Shown: positions 9,651 through 18,677, numbered from the stretch's first letter. The stretch: DNA of 64,000 nt from an uncultured Eubacteriales bacterium (GCA_902786355.1 CADABZ010000006.1:62001-126000), one strand, 5' to 3'. Translations and numbers: made by a program. The notes: generated from the letters alone by a model not told the origin.

Positions 9651-9832
9651 GGGTCAATCGCTACGCTTCAGGCAAAAACTGATGTCAGCTACTGACAGCT
9701 GCAGCTATGATCGCAAAGACCCAGTGCCAGGCCGAAAGTCAGAAAAGTTAGTTATATATAACTTCTCAAAAACGCTTTATTTGCCCCATAATTAATGATA
9801 TAGTGTGTAAAATGCGCCGGATAGGACAGAAA
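9651..9832. other. intergenic region upstream of the guaB repeats
   Basis: Gene-free. It contains a short self-complementary GTTATATATAAC near 9752. I found no purine-riboswitch core and no strong promoter, although the guaB promoter must lie here or in the following repeats. Confidence 0.35.
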
Positions 9833-9970
9833 GTTAGTCATGTTTAACTCAACAAACTGCACAAATAATTGGTTATACTAACTCAGCGAACTGTATTGTT
9901 GGTTATGTTGACTCAGCTCAGCGAACTGCATAACTGGTTATGTTGACTCAGCTCAACGATCTACAGAGAC
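9833..9970 (+). repeat. tandem repeats (30-38 bp units) upstream of guaB
   Basis: Units begin near 9833 (degenerate), then at 9871, 9901 and 9936. They share GGTTATGTTGACTCAGCTCA followed by GCGAACTGCATAACT; the unit at 9871 lacks five bases. Each full unit contains TTGACT, a possible -35 element, and TGACTCA. The array ends about 50 bases before guaB. Confidence 0.8.
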
Positions 9971-10021
9971 AATGCTCCGGCGTATCATGAAACTGACTAA
10001 ACATAGATAATGAGGTGACTA

Positions 10022-11542
10022 ATGGCAACTATTCTCAAAGAACCATCAAGGACATTTAATGAATATCTTCTCATCCCGGGATACTCCAGTGCTGATGCAA
10101 GGCCTGAGAATGTATCTCTTAAGACTCCGGTCGTCAAGTTCAGAAAGGGTGAAGAGCCGGCGATCAGCATGAACATCCCACTGACATCAGCTGTAATGCA
10201 GGCTGTATCTGATGACGGAATGGCAGTAGCACTTGCAAAGGAAGGCGGGATCGCTTTTATCTTCGGATCTCAGTCAATCGAGAGCCAGGCAGCAATGGTC
10301 AGAAGAGCCAAGAGCTACAAGGCAGGATTCGTACCGAGCGATTCCAACTTAAGACCTGACGCAACTCTGAAAGACGTGCTTGATCTTAAGGCTAAGAAGG
10401 GACACTCGACCATCGCTATCACCGAAGACGGAACAGCTGAAGGCCGCCTCCTCGGTATCGTAACAAGCAAAGACTACAGAATCTCCAGGACAAGCCCGGA
10501 CACACCGGTATCAGAGTTCATGACACCTTTTGACAAGCTGGTCTGGGGAAGAGAGGGCATCACACTCTCCGAAGCCAACGATCTCATCTGGGACAACAAG
10601 GTCAACCAGCTCCCGATCATCGATGAGAACCAGAGACTGACAGCATTCGTATTCCGCAAGGACTATGATTCACACAAGGAGAATCCTAATGAGCTCCTCG
10701 ACGCAGACAAGAGATACATCGTCGGCGCAGGCATCAACACAAGAGACTATAAAGAAAGAGTCCCTGCACTTATAGACGCAGGCGTCGACATCATGACTAT
10801 TGACTCTTCGGAAGGATATTCCGAGTGGCAGGCCCTGACCCTTAAGTGGATCAGAGACAACTACGGCGACAGCGTCAAAGTAGGAGCAGGAAATGTCGTA
10901 GATGCAGACGGATTCAACTTCCTCGCAGACTGCGGCGCTGATTTTGTCAAAATCGGCATCGGCGGCGGCTCGATATGCATCACAAGAGAGCAGAAGGGTA
11001 TCGGCCGCGGACAGGCTTCGGCAGTCATCGAAGTCGCACAGGCAAGAGACGAATACTTCAAGAAGACCGGAGTATACGTTCCGATCTGCTCTGACGGCGG
11101 CATCGTATATGACTATCACATGACACTTGCACTGGCAATGGGCGCAGACTTCATAATGCTCGGAAGATATTTTGCGAGATTCGACGAGTCGCCTTCAGCC
11201 AAGCTCATGCTCAACGGCAACTATGTCAAGGAGTACTGGGGCGAAGGTTCCGCAAGAGCCCGCAACTGGCAGAGATACGATCTTGGCGGAGATGCCAAGC
11301 TGAAATTCGAAGAAGGCGTCGATTCCTACGTACCATACGCAGGATCACTTCACGACAACGTTCAGATGTCACTCAACAAGGTCAGATCGACAATGTGCAA
11401 CTGCGGAGTCCTCACGATTCCAGAGCTGCACAAAAACGCCAAGCTGACGCTTGTTTCGGCCGTAAGTATCGTAGAGGGCGGAGCACACGACGTTATCCTC
11501 AAGGAAGTCTCATCGCACTCGAACAACAGCAACAGAAATTAA
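10022..11542 (+). CDS. guaB: IMP dehydrogenase, Tritrichomonas-foetus-type
   Basis: This enzyme oxidises IMP to XMP with NAD+, the first committed step of GMP synthesis. The 506-residue protein has a TIM barrel interrupted by a CBS (Bateman) pair at about 100-220. The catalytic Cys is at 319 in [18 protein letters not shown], and the mobile-flap Arg418-Tyr419 is in NWQRYDLGG; both numbers coincide with those known for the T. foetus enzyme. The N-terminus ([12 protein letters not shown]) and the C-terminal RSTMCNCG and [12 protein letters not shown] also follow that type rather than standard bacterial GuaB. The glutaminase-less GMP synthase follows 12 bases later. Confidence 0.95.
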   Translation: MATILKEPSRTFNEYLLIPGYSSADARPENVSLKTPVVKFRKGEEPAISMNIPLTSAVMQAVSDDGMAVALAKEGGIAFIFGSQSIESQAAMVRRAKSYKAGFVPSDSNLRPDATLKDVLDLKAKKGHSTIAITEDGTAEGRLLGIVTSKDYRISRTSPDTPVSEFMTPFDKLVWGREGITLSEANDLIWDNKVNQLPIIDENQRLTAFVFRKDYDSHKENPNELLDADKRYIVGAGINTRDYKERVPALIDAGVDIMTIDSSEGYSEWQALTLKWIRDNYGDSVKVGAGNVVDADGFNFLADCGADFVKIGIGGGSICITREQKGIGRGQASAVIEVAQARDEYFKKTGVYVPICSDGGIVYDYHMTLALAMGADFIMLGRYFARFDESPSAKLMLNGNYVKEYWGEGSARARNWQRYDLGGDAKLKFEEGVDSYVPYAGSLHDNVQMSLNKVRSTMCNCGVLTIPELHKNAKLTLVSAVSIVEGGAHDVILKEVSSHSNNSNRN

Positions 11543-11554
11543 CGGAGGTATTAC

Positions 11555-12523
11555 ATGGACAAGAGACCAGAAACAATGGAACGTATCACTACACGCGCGC
11601 TTGCTGATGAGTTCATCGCTGAGCAGATCGCAGAGATCAAAGCACAGGTCGGGGACAAAAAAGTACTCCTCGCGCTTTCCGGCGGCGTCGACTCAAGTGT
11701 TGTTGCCGCACTCCTGATCAAGGCTATCGGCGACAATCTCGTATGCGTACACGTTAACCACGGTCTCCTCCGCAAGGGCGAGCCTGAGATGGTAGTCAAG
11801 GTATTCAGAGAAGAGCTCGGAGCTAATCTGATCTACGTTGATGCTGTTGACAGATTCCTGGACAAGCTTCAGGGCGTTGATGATCCTGAGACCAAGAGAA
11901 AGATCATCGGCAAGGAGTTCATCGATGTATTCGCTGAAGAGGCTGCAAAGCTCGAGGGCATCGAGTTCCTCGGACAGGGCACTATCTATCCGGACATCCT
12001 TGAATCCGACGGTGTCAAGGCTCACCACAATGTAGGCGGACTTCCTGAAGACCTGCAGTTCGAGCTCGTAGAGCCGGTCAAGCTCCTCTATAAGGATGAG
12101 GTAAGAGTTGTCGGTACAGCACTCGGCCTTCCTGACAGCATGGTATACAGGCAGCCGTTCCCGGGACCTGGACTCGGTGTAAGATGCACAGGCGCTATCA
12201 CAAGAGACAGACTCGAAGCTCTCCGCGAGGCGGATGCTATCGTAAGAGAAGAGATCGGCAAGATGGACAAGACACCATGGCAGTACTTCGCAGTCATTCC
12301 TGACATGAAGTCGACAGGGATCAAGGACGGCAAGAGATACATGGGATGGCCGGTCATCATCAGAGCCATCAACACAGTAGATGCCGTAACAGCAGAGTCA
12401 GTCGAGATTCCATGGAGCATGCTCAAAACCATGAGAGACCGCATCATAGAGACGGTACCTGGAGTCAACAGAGTAATGTGGGACATCTCAGATAAGCCGG
12501 TAAGTACCATAGAGTGGGAATAG
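11555..12523 (+). CDS. guaA: GMP synthase ATP-pyrophosphatase subunit, without glutaminase domain
   Basis: It aminates XMP to GMP using ATP. The 322-residue protein contains only the N-type ATP-pyrophosphatase domain (P-loop SGGVDSS at 42-48) and the C-terminal dimerisation domain ([18 protein letters not shown], then VNRVMWDISDKP near the end). The amidotransferase domain that normally supplies ammonia is absent, and no free-standing one is adjacent. It must therefore use ammonia or a separate glutaminase subunit, as in archaeal split GMP synthases. The window also holds a full-length GuaA at 34658. GGAGG lies six bases before the ATG; the gene is coupled to guaB and ended by a strong terminator. 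Confidence 0.93.
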   Translation: MDKRPETMERITTRALADEFIAEQIAEIKAQVGDKKVLLALSGGVDSSVVAALLIKAIGDNLVCVHVNHGLLRKGEPEMVVKVFREELGANLIYVDAVDRFLDKLQGVDDPETKRKIIGKEFIDVFAEEAAKLEGIEFLGQGTIYPDILESDGVKAHHNVGGLPEDLQFELVEPVKLLYKDEVRVVGTALGLPDSMVYRQPFPGPGLGVRCTGAITRDRLEALREADAIVREEIGKMDKTPWQYFAVIPDMKSTGIKDGKRYMGWPVIIRAINTVDAVTAESVEIPWSMLKTMRDRIIETVPGVNRVMWDISDKPVSTIEWE

Positions 12524-12633
12524 TGCAGAGTGGAAAGCCACATTGCTGAACCCGTTGAAAACACTGCGTTACAGCGATCGGCAAAAATCCCGTGATACTA
12601 TTTTGATACTAAAATAACCTCAATAATCCACAT

Positions 12634-12674
12634 ACGCCGAAGTGCTACATTTTTCAAGCACTTCGGCGTTTTTT
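12634..12674 (+). terminator. terminator of the guaB-guaA unit
   Basis: ACGCCGAAGTGCT / AGCACTTCGGCGT with a 10-base loop, then TTTTTTC. A closely similar terminator stands at 61989. Confidence 0.93.
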
Positions 12675-12767
12675 CTTGCCCTGAAACGTGCAGAGATTCG
12701 CACATTTCTCAACTGGTGAGACATAAGATAAACTATGCTCATCAAGAAGTCAAGGAGGTATACAGCG

Positions 12768-12908
12768 ATGTTCAAGCCTAAGTATAAATTCAGTTATGAC
12801 GAAATAAGAATCATAGTAATGGCTCTTGTAGAGCTTAAGAATCAGCTGATCGCAGAAGGCAGATACACTGACCCTGTAGATGACCTTCTGATAAAGTTCG
12901 TTGATTAG
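12768..12908 (+). CDS. small conserved-looking protein of unknown function (46 aa)
   Basis: The frame starts MFKPKYKFSYDEIR and reads MALVELKNQLIAEGRYTD in the middle, ending at TAG 12906. AAGGAGG lies ten bases upstream of the ATG. From memory, short proteins with an LKN-x-LIAEGRYTD core are common in mobile elements of gut Firmicutes. It opens the accessory block that runs to 16.7 kb. The function is unknown. Confidence 0.6.
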   Translation: MFKPKYKFSYDEIRIIVMALVELKNQLIAEGRYTDPVDDLLIKFVD

Positions 12909-13005
12909 CATGCTCCTTTCAGCTCCGGCTGTTATACATGGCTCTGCACACAGGGTGCAGGGCTTTTATATTACAGTCGGAGATATCCGGGGAAAGGACC
13001 ACATT

Positions 13006-13524
13006 ATGACAAAAATAATTGATTTCAAGAAGACTATTGTAAAAAAAGGAAAGAAGGAGAAAGCAGCGGATGATGAATTCTATGCAGAGTCAAAGCAGGC
13101 AAAAGATCTGATCCCGTTTGCATTTGATGCAGACACGCCAGAAATCGAAGAGCTGTCTTCGGTAATTGCATACACCATTGCTGTGAGATCTGCGGAGCGG
13201 TTCATGACGATTTCAGAATGCATGGATGACGCCAGTATTCGTAAGATCCTTTCGACCATCGAAGAGATGCCATCCCGCGAAGCCGTAAAGATGCTGCATG
13301 CACTATTTATCGCTGACGGCATGATTCTAGAATCAGAAGATATTGATCTTATAGACATGTGTGCAGAGTTCTGCAAAGACGTATACGACTACTTCACAGA
13401 CTTTTTCCTTCAGGCAGATGCGATTGAGCCATTCCTTGTCGCTAACTGGCTCAGTGAGCCTGATGCATGTATTGTTTTGAAAATGCCGGGAGGTGAACAT
13501 GACAAGAACTATTGCCATATGTAA
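13006..13524 (+). CDS. hypothetical protein upstream of parA (172 aa)
   Basis: Unrecognised. A lysine-rich N-terminus (IDFKKTIVKKGKKEK) is followed by an acidic, mostly helical body. The ATG at 13006 has GGAAAGGA upstream; an in-frame earlier codon at 12901 is less likely because it has no ribosome binding site. The 3' end overlaps parA by 26 bases, so it is translationally coupled to the partition genes and probably functions with them. No membrane segment or known motif was seen. Confidence 0.65.
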   Translation: MTKIIDFKKTIVKKGKKEKAADDEFYAESKQAKDLIPFAFDADTPEIEELSSVIAYTIAVRSAERFMTISECMDDASIRKILSTIEEMPSREAVKMLHALFIADGMILESEDIDLIDMCAEFCKDVYDYFTDFFLQADAIEPFLVANWLSEPDACIVLKMPGGEHDKNYCHM

Positions 13525-14317
13525 TCAGAAAGGAGGGGTCGGGAAAACAACGACCACTCTGAATCTCGGTGTTGGACTGGTCAGACAAGGGAAAAGAGTG
13601 CTCCTGGTTGATGCTGATCCGCAAAGTGATCTCACATCCAGTCTAGGATGGAACGGTGACCGGCTTGAGAAATCACTTGGAAGATTGATGTATCTGGCTA
13701 CCCAGGAATATAAGCCTGCAGTGGAAGATACAATAATCCATCATCCAGAAGGAGTAGATCTCATACCTTCAAATCTGGATCTGTCTTCCATGGAGACTCA
13801 ACTTGTAAATGCTATGAGCAGAGAGAAAGTACTGTCGAATCTCTTGAAGGAGGTGAAGAAAGATTATGACTATATACTCATAGACTGTATGCCATCCCTT
13901 GGTATGATCACGATCAATGCGCTTACAGCAGCAGATAGTGTAATAATCCCAGTACAGGCTCAATTCTTGCCTGCAAAGGGCATGACACAGCTTATGAGGA
14001 GCATAGATATGGTCAGGAACCATACAAACGATAAACTCCAGATTGGTGGCATTGTTATGACTCTGGTAGACAACCGCACCAACCTTGCAAAAGAAGTCAT
14101 AGATACTATCAGAACAAAGTATGGGATGCAGATCAGGATATTCGACACACAGATACCTGTTGCGGTCAAAGCTGCTGAAGCATCCAAGGTCGGGCAGAGC
14201 ATCTATGAATATGACCGTGATTCCAGGCCTGCTAAGGCATATGAAGCATTAACGAAAGAGGTGATGAGACTTGGCGAACGAGAAAAGCGTAGAGATGAGA
14301 CTGCCATCGCTCGATGA
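13499..14317 (+). CDS. parA: ParA-family partition ATPase
   Basis: This 272-residue ATPase of the Soj/ParA/MinD superfamily moves plasmid or chromosome partition complexes over the nucleoid. The deviant Walker A motif KGGVGKTTT is at residues 11-19, VDADPQSDLTSSL follows at about 38-50, and the Walker-B-like DYILIDCMPSLG lies near residue 125. The ATG at 13499 has GGGAGG five bases upstream. No N-terminal HTH is present, so it is a type Ib or Soj-like ParA. It overlaps both neighbours (26 and 47 bases). The setting in a small accessory block suggests a mobile-element partition system rather than the chromosomal Soj. Confidence 0.92.
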   Translation: MTRTIAICNQKGGVGKTTTTLNLGVGLVRQGKRVLLVDADPQSDLTSSLGWNGDRLEKSLGRLMYLATQEYKPAVEDTIIHHPEGVDLIPSNLDLSSMETQLVNAMSREKVLSNLLKEVKKDYDYILIDCMPSLGMITINALTAADSVIIPVQAQFLPAKGMTQLMRSIDMVRNHTNDKLQIGGIVMTLVDNRTNLAKEVIDTIRTKYGMQIRIFDTQIPVAVKAAEASKVGQSIYEYDRDSRPAKAYEALTKEVMRLGEREKRRDETAIAR

Positions 14318-15212
14318 GCTGTTCTCATCGCAGGAAGAGAGAGACGATGCGAAGCTTAAGCGCATATACGAGATCCCTATTGATGAGATAGATCCATTCC
14401 CGGATCATCCATTCAAGGTCAGGGACGATGAGGATATGCAGAATCTGGTCGAAAGCATCAGGACACAGGGGGTTATAACTCCTTGTATGGTCAGGAAAAA
14501 AGATGATGGGCGATACGAACTTATCTCCGGGCACAGAAGAAAACGTGCATGTGAGCTCATAGGCATGGACACACTGCGATGCGAGGTCGTAGAGCTGTCG
14601 AAGGATGAGGCAACGATCCTGATGACAGAGTCTAATTTTCAGAGGACCACGATCCTTCCCTCAGAAAAGGCCTTTGCTTATAAAATGAGGCTTGAGGCGA
14701 TGAAGAGAGTGCCAGGGAGGCCCGGAAAAAATTCGTCCCCAGTGGGGACACATTTAAGGTCAGACGAGCAACTCGCACAGGAGGTAGGAGATAGTCGGAA
14801 TCAGATCCAACGATATATCCGCCTCACGGAACTGATTCCTGAACTTCTGGATATGGTGGATGAGGGTAAGATAGCTCTAAGACCTGCTGTGGAACTGTCA
14901 TATATCCCGAGACTTCAGCAGGGTCAGCTATGGGAGATCATGGATCTGGAGGATTGTACTCCATCACATGCTCAGGCTATTAGGCTCAGGAGACTTTCTG
15001 AAGAAGGCGTGCTCACACCTGAGGCGATGGAACGGATCGTGATGGAAGTTAAGCCTAATCAGAAGGAGCGTTTAGTGCTCAGAGGAGAGCGTTTCAGTAA
15101 GTTGTTTCCTCCGGATCTTCCGATGTCGAAACGAGAAGACTATGTCGCGGCTGCAATGGAGTTCTACGGCAGACATAGAGAGAGACAGAGGACAAGAGAT
15201 GATGCGAGGTAA
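14271..15212 (+). CDS. parB: ParB/RepB/Spo0J-family partition protein
   Basis: A 313-residue DNA-binding partner of ParA. The N-terminal ParB domain carries the conserved LVESIRTQGVITPCMV and the CTP-binding GHRRKRA box at residues 87-93, followed by ESNFQRTTILPSEKA. The central HTH-like segment LAQEVGDSRNQIQRYIRL comes next. Start choice: TTG 14271 has AAAGAGGTGA upstream and is preferred; ATG 14295 is the alternative. The overlap with parA is unusually long (47 bases). An insertion around GRPGKNSSPVGTHLRSDE resembles mobile-element ParB proteins. Confidence 0.9.
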   Translation: MANEKSVEMRLPSLDELFSSQEERDDAKLKRIYEIPIDEIDPFPDHPFKVRDDEDMQNLVESIRTQGVITPCMVRKKDDGRYELISGHRRKRACELIGMDTLRCEVVELSKDEATILMTESNFQRTTILPSEKAFAYKMRLEAMKRVPGRPGKNSSPVGTHLRSDEQLAQEVGDSRNQIQRYIRLTELIPELLDMVDEGKIALRPAVELSYIPRLQQGQLWEIMDLEDCTPSHAQAIRLRRLSEEGVLTPEAMERIVMEVKPNQKERLVLRGERFSKLFPPDLPMSKREDYVAAAMEFYGRHRERQRTRDDAR

Positions 15213-15370
15213 CGTGTACCGCATGTAATAGCAATGACTTGCATTGTGGATATGTTTGCCAATCTCCTCCCCTGTAACCCCTCCTCTGTTACTACCAGTT
15301 ACTACCCGAAGAGAAGAATAATAAAGTAAGTATATAGATAATAATTTAATTATAAGAGCAAGGCAAATGA

Positions 15371-15404
15371 GGCGTCCGTATCAGAAATGAACGGGCGCCT
15401 TTTT
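15371..15404 (+). terminator. terminator-like hairpin just upstream of the DUF2130 gene
   Basis: GGCGTCCGT / ACGGGCGCC (one G-U pair) with an 11-base loop, followed by TTTTT. It ends only nine bases before the ribosome binding site of the next gene, leaving no room for a promoter between them. It may end the parAB transcript or act as an attenuator. Confidence 0.7.
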
Positions 15405-15426
15405 GCGTGCTCGGAAAGGACGGCAA

Positions 15427-16524
15427 ATGACGAAACCCAAAGACAACAAGTCGAATGACGAAGTGATCATGTGCACTGATGAGACAGGAGTGCAGCTCTA
15501 TCTCAGTGAAAAGGCAGCGGCTTCTGAGATGGAAGCTCTGAAGGCAAGGCTTGAGAACGAACATCTTGATAGAGTCATCAGCCTCGAGGCTGATAAGAAT
15601 AAAATAATCTCTGACCTGAATGCTGATATCTCAGCACTGAAAGCAGAGAATAAATACAAAGATGATCAGATCATAAGCCTCAAGGACTATAAGGCGCGTC
15701 TTTCCACTAAGCTTCTGGGTGAGTCGCTTGAGCAGCACTGCGAACAGTCATACGATCACCTGATCAGACCAGTTATACCGAATGCAGTGTTTGAGAAAGA
15801 CACTGCTGCAGGAGAAAAGGGTGACTATATCTACAGAGAGTATGATGCATCCGGTACAGAGCTGATTTCAATCCTCTTCGAGATGAAAAATGAAGATGAT
15901 CTGTCATCATCCAGAAAGAAGAAGAATAAAGAGTACTTTGACAAGCTCGATCGAGACCGTCTGAGGAGAGGCTGCCAGTTCGCTGTTCTGGTATCTACTC
16001 TTGAGCCGGAGAGCGACAGATACAATTCAGGTATCTGTTGTATAACAGAGTACGAGAAAATGTTCGTCATAAGGCCGCAGTGCTTCATAGATTTTATCTA
16101 CCTCATGAGGCTGATTGCTGATGATAACAAAAAAATAATAGCCGAGCTTGAAGCTGAGAGAAATAAGAATGCAGATATCGCTAGTTTTGAAACCGGGCTC
16201 GACTCAGTAAAGAAACTGATTATGAACAACAATGCCCTTGCAAGGAATCACTGCGAGGAAGTCATAAAGCAGATCGACAGATTCATCGTAATGCTGGAAA
16301 GACACAAAGAGAAGATGCTTCTGTGGAGAAGACAGTCCGAACTTACTGAGAAGAAGACGGATAGACTGTCTCTCAAAAAACTGTCGGACGGGAATCCTAC
16401 CGTTCAGAGCCTGATAGAGGCTGCTGATGACGGAGTATGCGAAAGCATCGAAGAGTTTACTGTAACAGATGTAGACAAAACGAATATTGACATAATACAT
16501 CCTGATGATGAGTCAGTAGCATAA
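15427..16524 (+). CDS. DUF2130-like protein with coiled coil and possible nuclease core
   Basis: A 365-residue protein. Residues about 30-95 form a coiled coil. The DUF2130 signature follows: LGESLEQHCE (97-106), GEKGDYIYREYD (129-140) and SILFEMKNE (148-156), whose E-x-K pair recalls PD-(D/E)xK nucleases. A second helical region extends to about 320, followed by a low-complexity tail. DUF2130 has no settled function to my knowledge. The start is ATG 15427, preceded by GGAAAGGA; an upstream GTG at 15403 lies inside the hairpin and is rejected. It is the last gene of the parAB block. Confidence 0.8.
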   Translation: MTKPKDNKSNDEVIMCTDETGVQLYLSEKAAASEMEALKARLENEHLDRVISLEADKNKIISDLNADISALKAENKYKDDQIISLKDYKARLSTKLLGESLEQHCEQSYDHLIRPVIPNAVFEKDTAAGEKGDYIYREYDASGTELISILFEMKNEDDLSSSRKKKNKEYFDKLDRDRLRRGCQFAVLVSTLEPESDRYNSGICCITEYEKMFVIRPQCFIDFIYLMRLIADDNKKIIAELEAERNKNADIASFETGLDSVKKLIMNNNALARNHCEEVIKQIDRFIVMLERHKEKMLLWRRQSELTEKKTDRLSLKKLSDGNPTVQSLIEAADDGVCESIEEFTVTDVDKTNIDIIHPDDESVA

Positions 16525-16652
16525 GGAGATAGAAATGGTTATGAGATGCAGGTCACCATGAGTGACACAACAACTATATGCTTATTACTAAAATGATCCA
16601 AACAGAAAGGAGAAGAAGGGATCAAGCCTAGCGGGCTAGTTGTGTTGTTGGG

Positions 16653-16680
16653 GCGGAACGATATTCGTTCCGCTCTTTTT
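16653..16680 (+). terminator. terminator at the junction with truncated hypE
   Basis: GCGGAACGA / TCGTTCCGC with a 3-base loop, then TCTTTTT. It ends the accessory block, and hypE homology begins immediately after it. Confidence 0.88.
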
Positions 16681-17586
16681 ACTGCTGATGATGCAGCGAT
16701 ACTTGAGATCGAACCGGGAAAGCTCGCAATGTCGACGGACGGTTTTATCGTTTCTCCTTATGAATTCCCGGGCGGAAATGTCGGTAAGCTCTCTATCTGC
16801 GGAACGGTCAATGACCTGTCATGCATGGGAGCAGAGCCTCTGTATCTTACATGTGCCTTCGTAATAGAAGAAGGTTTCCCTATGGACAAGCTTGAAGAGA
16901 TAGCTGCAGCAATGGAGAAGACTGCAGCTGAAGCAGGGGTGAGGATCGTTGCAGGCGATACCAAGGTCGCAGGCAAAGGTCAGGTCGACGGAGTCTTCAT
17001 CACAACGACCGGTATAGGCCGCATCAGAGACGGCGTCAGGACAGGAGGCGCTCTCGCAAAACCGGGAGATGCTGTCATAGTTACAGGTGATGTAGGAAGA
17101 CACGGCTGCACTATACTTCTGGCCCGTAACGAGTACGGGATCGAAGCAGATGTGGACAGCGACTGCGCACCACTGTGGGGAACGGTCAGCTCAGTTTTAG
17201 ATGCCTCGGATGATGTCCATGTTATCCGTGATGCGACAAGAGGCGGAGTGGGTACTGTTCTGTATGAGATCGCTGAGCAGAGCAATGTCGGCGTAAGGAT
17301 CGAAGCTGAAGCCGTTCCTGTCGATGACGCAGTAAAGGGTGTGTGCGGCATGCTCGGACTTGAGCCGCTGTATCTCGCCTGCGAAGGACGCCTTGTCATA
17401 ATCGCTCCGCGCGAAGAGGCTGACGGCATAGTTGAGGTACTCCGAAAAGGCAAATACTCAGGAAATGCTGCGATCATAGGAGAGATAACTGAAGATATGC
17501 CGGGCAAAGTCGTCATGACTACAGAGATAGGGGCAGAGACACTGCTGCCGCAGCCGGGCGGTGAACTGCTGCCGAGGATCTGCTGA
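16681..17586 (+). pseudogene. hypE: hypE, hydrogenase maturation factor, 5'-truncated
   Basis: HypE dehydrates the thiocarboxamide on its C-terminal Cys to a thiocyanate for the cyanide ligands of [NiFe] hydrogenase. The frame matches HypE from ADDAAIL through GTVNDLSCMGAEPLYL, VRIVAGDTKV and RDATRGGVGTVLYEIAEQS to the diagnostic C-terminal PRIC. The first 40 or so residues, with the start codon and ATP-binding glycine-rich segment, are missing, and the sequence upstream is a terminator. The only upstream start (GTG 16642) lies inside that hairpin, so it is most likely a dead gene. SelD was considered and rejected because of the PRIC end and the lack of a SelD N-terminus. No other hyp or hydrogenase gene is in the window. 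Confidence 0.85.
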
Positions 17587-17708
17587 TAACAGATTCTACA
17601 AGCCTTCATCTGACGCAGATATGTGGTAAAATCTAATAGCGGCCGTCTAAACTGAATGTACGGCTGAATTTATAAAAATATTAACGAAAGCAGGGTGGAT
17701 ACTTCTTT

Positions 17709-18632
17709 ATGAGCGGTAACCGTAGGAAAAGAGAACAGACTAAAAAGATACTTATCATATTGCTGATGCTCGTATTATGCATACTGTCGGTATATTATAT
17801 TTTCAGCCTGGCGCACAGCAGGAATGAAGCGCGGCAGGCGGAAACTGCTGCTGCAGAGGAAGCTGAGCAGGCTGCAGCTGAAGCAGCTGAGGAGGAAGCT
17901 GCACAGGAGGCAGAGACTGCAAAGAGCACAGCCGGCTCACGCGTATATGCACACAGGGGCTCGGCCGGTGATGATGAGCTTTCATTCGCAGCATATGACA
18001 AGGCTGTAGAGGCAGGCGCCGGATACATCGAGGCGGATATGGTAGTATCTGCAGACGGAACAGTATATGTGGCGCACGAAGATGAGTCAAAACCTATGAC
18101 AGGATATGACGGATACTTCTCCGGCATGTCTGACAGCCAGATAGATTCGCTGACTACAAGGTCGGGGAACAAGGTGCTGAAGCTGACAGACCTCTTTGAC
18201 AAGTACGGAGATTCCGTCACATACATCGTGGATATAAAGTACAATGCTCCGAGAAATGCCGAGGCTTTTGTCAAGACAGTCAAGGAGTACGGGAATGAAA
18301 ATAACGTCGTGGCAGCTTCGTTCCTGCCTAAGGCACTCAGTGCCGTTGAGGAGGAGCTTCCGGATATGACCAAGATATATCTCTGCAGCGATCAGGGCAC
18401 CTTCAATGCAGGACTCGGATATTCGTTTGCAGACATACTTTGCGTTCCTGCTGACATCATGAACGCAGATAACCTGAAGGCTGCGCACGATAACAGCAAG
18501 CAGTTCAGCGCATGGACTCTTAACACGGAAGAAGAGATTAAGAACGCAATAGAACTCGGTGTTGATGCATATTTCACAGATGACTCCGCGCTGGCAGTCA
18601 GACTTGAAGAGGAGAACAGGCCGGCCGAGTAA
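17709..18632 (+). CDS. membrane-anchored glycerophosphodiester phosphodiesterase-like protein
   Basis: A 307-residue surface protein. It has a basic N-terminus, one membrane helix (about 13-34) and an Ala/Glu-rich coiled stalk (40-72), then a GDPD TIM barrel. Catalytic motifs seen are AHRGSAG (81-87; HRG 82-84), Glu108 and Asp110 in YIEADM, and His123 in VAHEDE. The family hydrolyses glycerophosphodiesters, possibly from lipids or teichoic acids. The ribosome binding site is weak (GGGTGGA). It is followed by the SEC-C gene in the same direction, 45 bases away. Confidence 0.85.
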   Translation: MSGNRRKREQTKKILIILLMLVLCILSVYYIFSLAHSRNEARQAETAAAEEAEQAAAEAAEEEAAQEAETAKSTAGSRVYAHRGSAGDDELSFAAYDKAVEAGAGYIEADMVVSADGTVYVAHEDESKPMTGYDGYFSGMSDSQIDSLTTRSGNKVLKLTDLFDKYGDSVTYIVDIKYNAPRNAEAFVKTVKEYGNENNVVAASFLPKALSAVEEELPDMTKIYLCSDQGTFNAGLGYSFADILCVPADIMNADNLKAAHDNSKQFSAWTLNTEEEIKNAIELGVDAYFTDDSALAVRLEEENRPAE

Positions 18633-18677
18633 GGTGTTTTGCATAATACGGGAGAAAATCAGGGAGAACTGATATTT

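Noticed and set aside
9528..10021. Guanine riboswitch upstream of guaB
   Set aside because: No three-way-junction core or conserved loops were seen; the region instead holds a terminator and tandem repeats.
16642..17586. Calling the truncated hypE a complete selenophosphate synthetase (selD)
   Set aside because: The C-terminal PRIC and internal motifs are those of HypE, and the SelD N-terminal catalytic Cys/Sec segment is absent.
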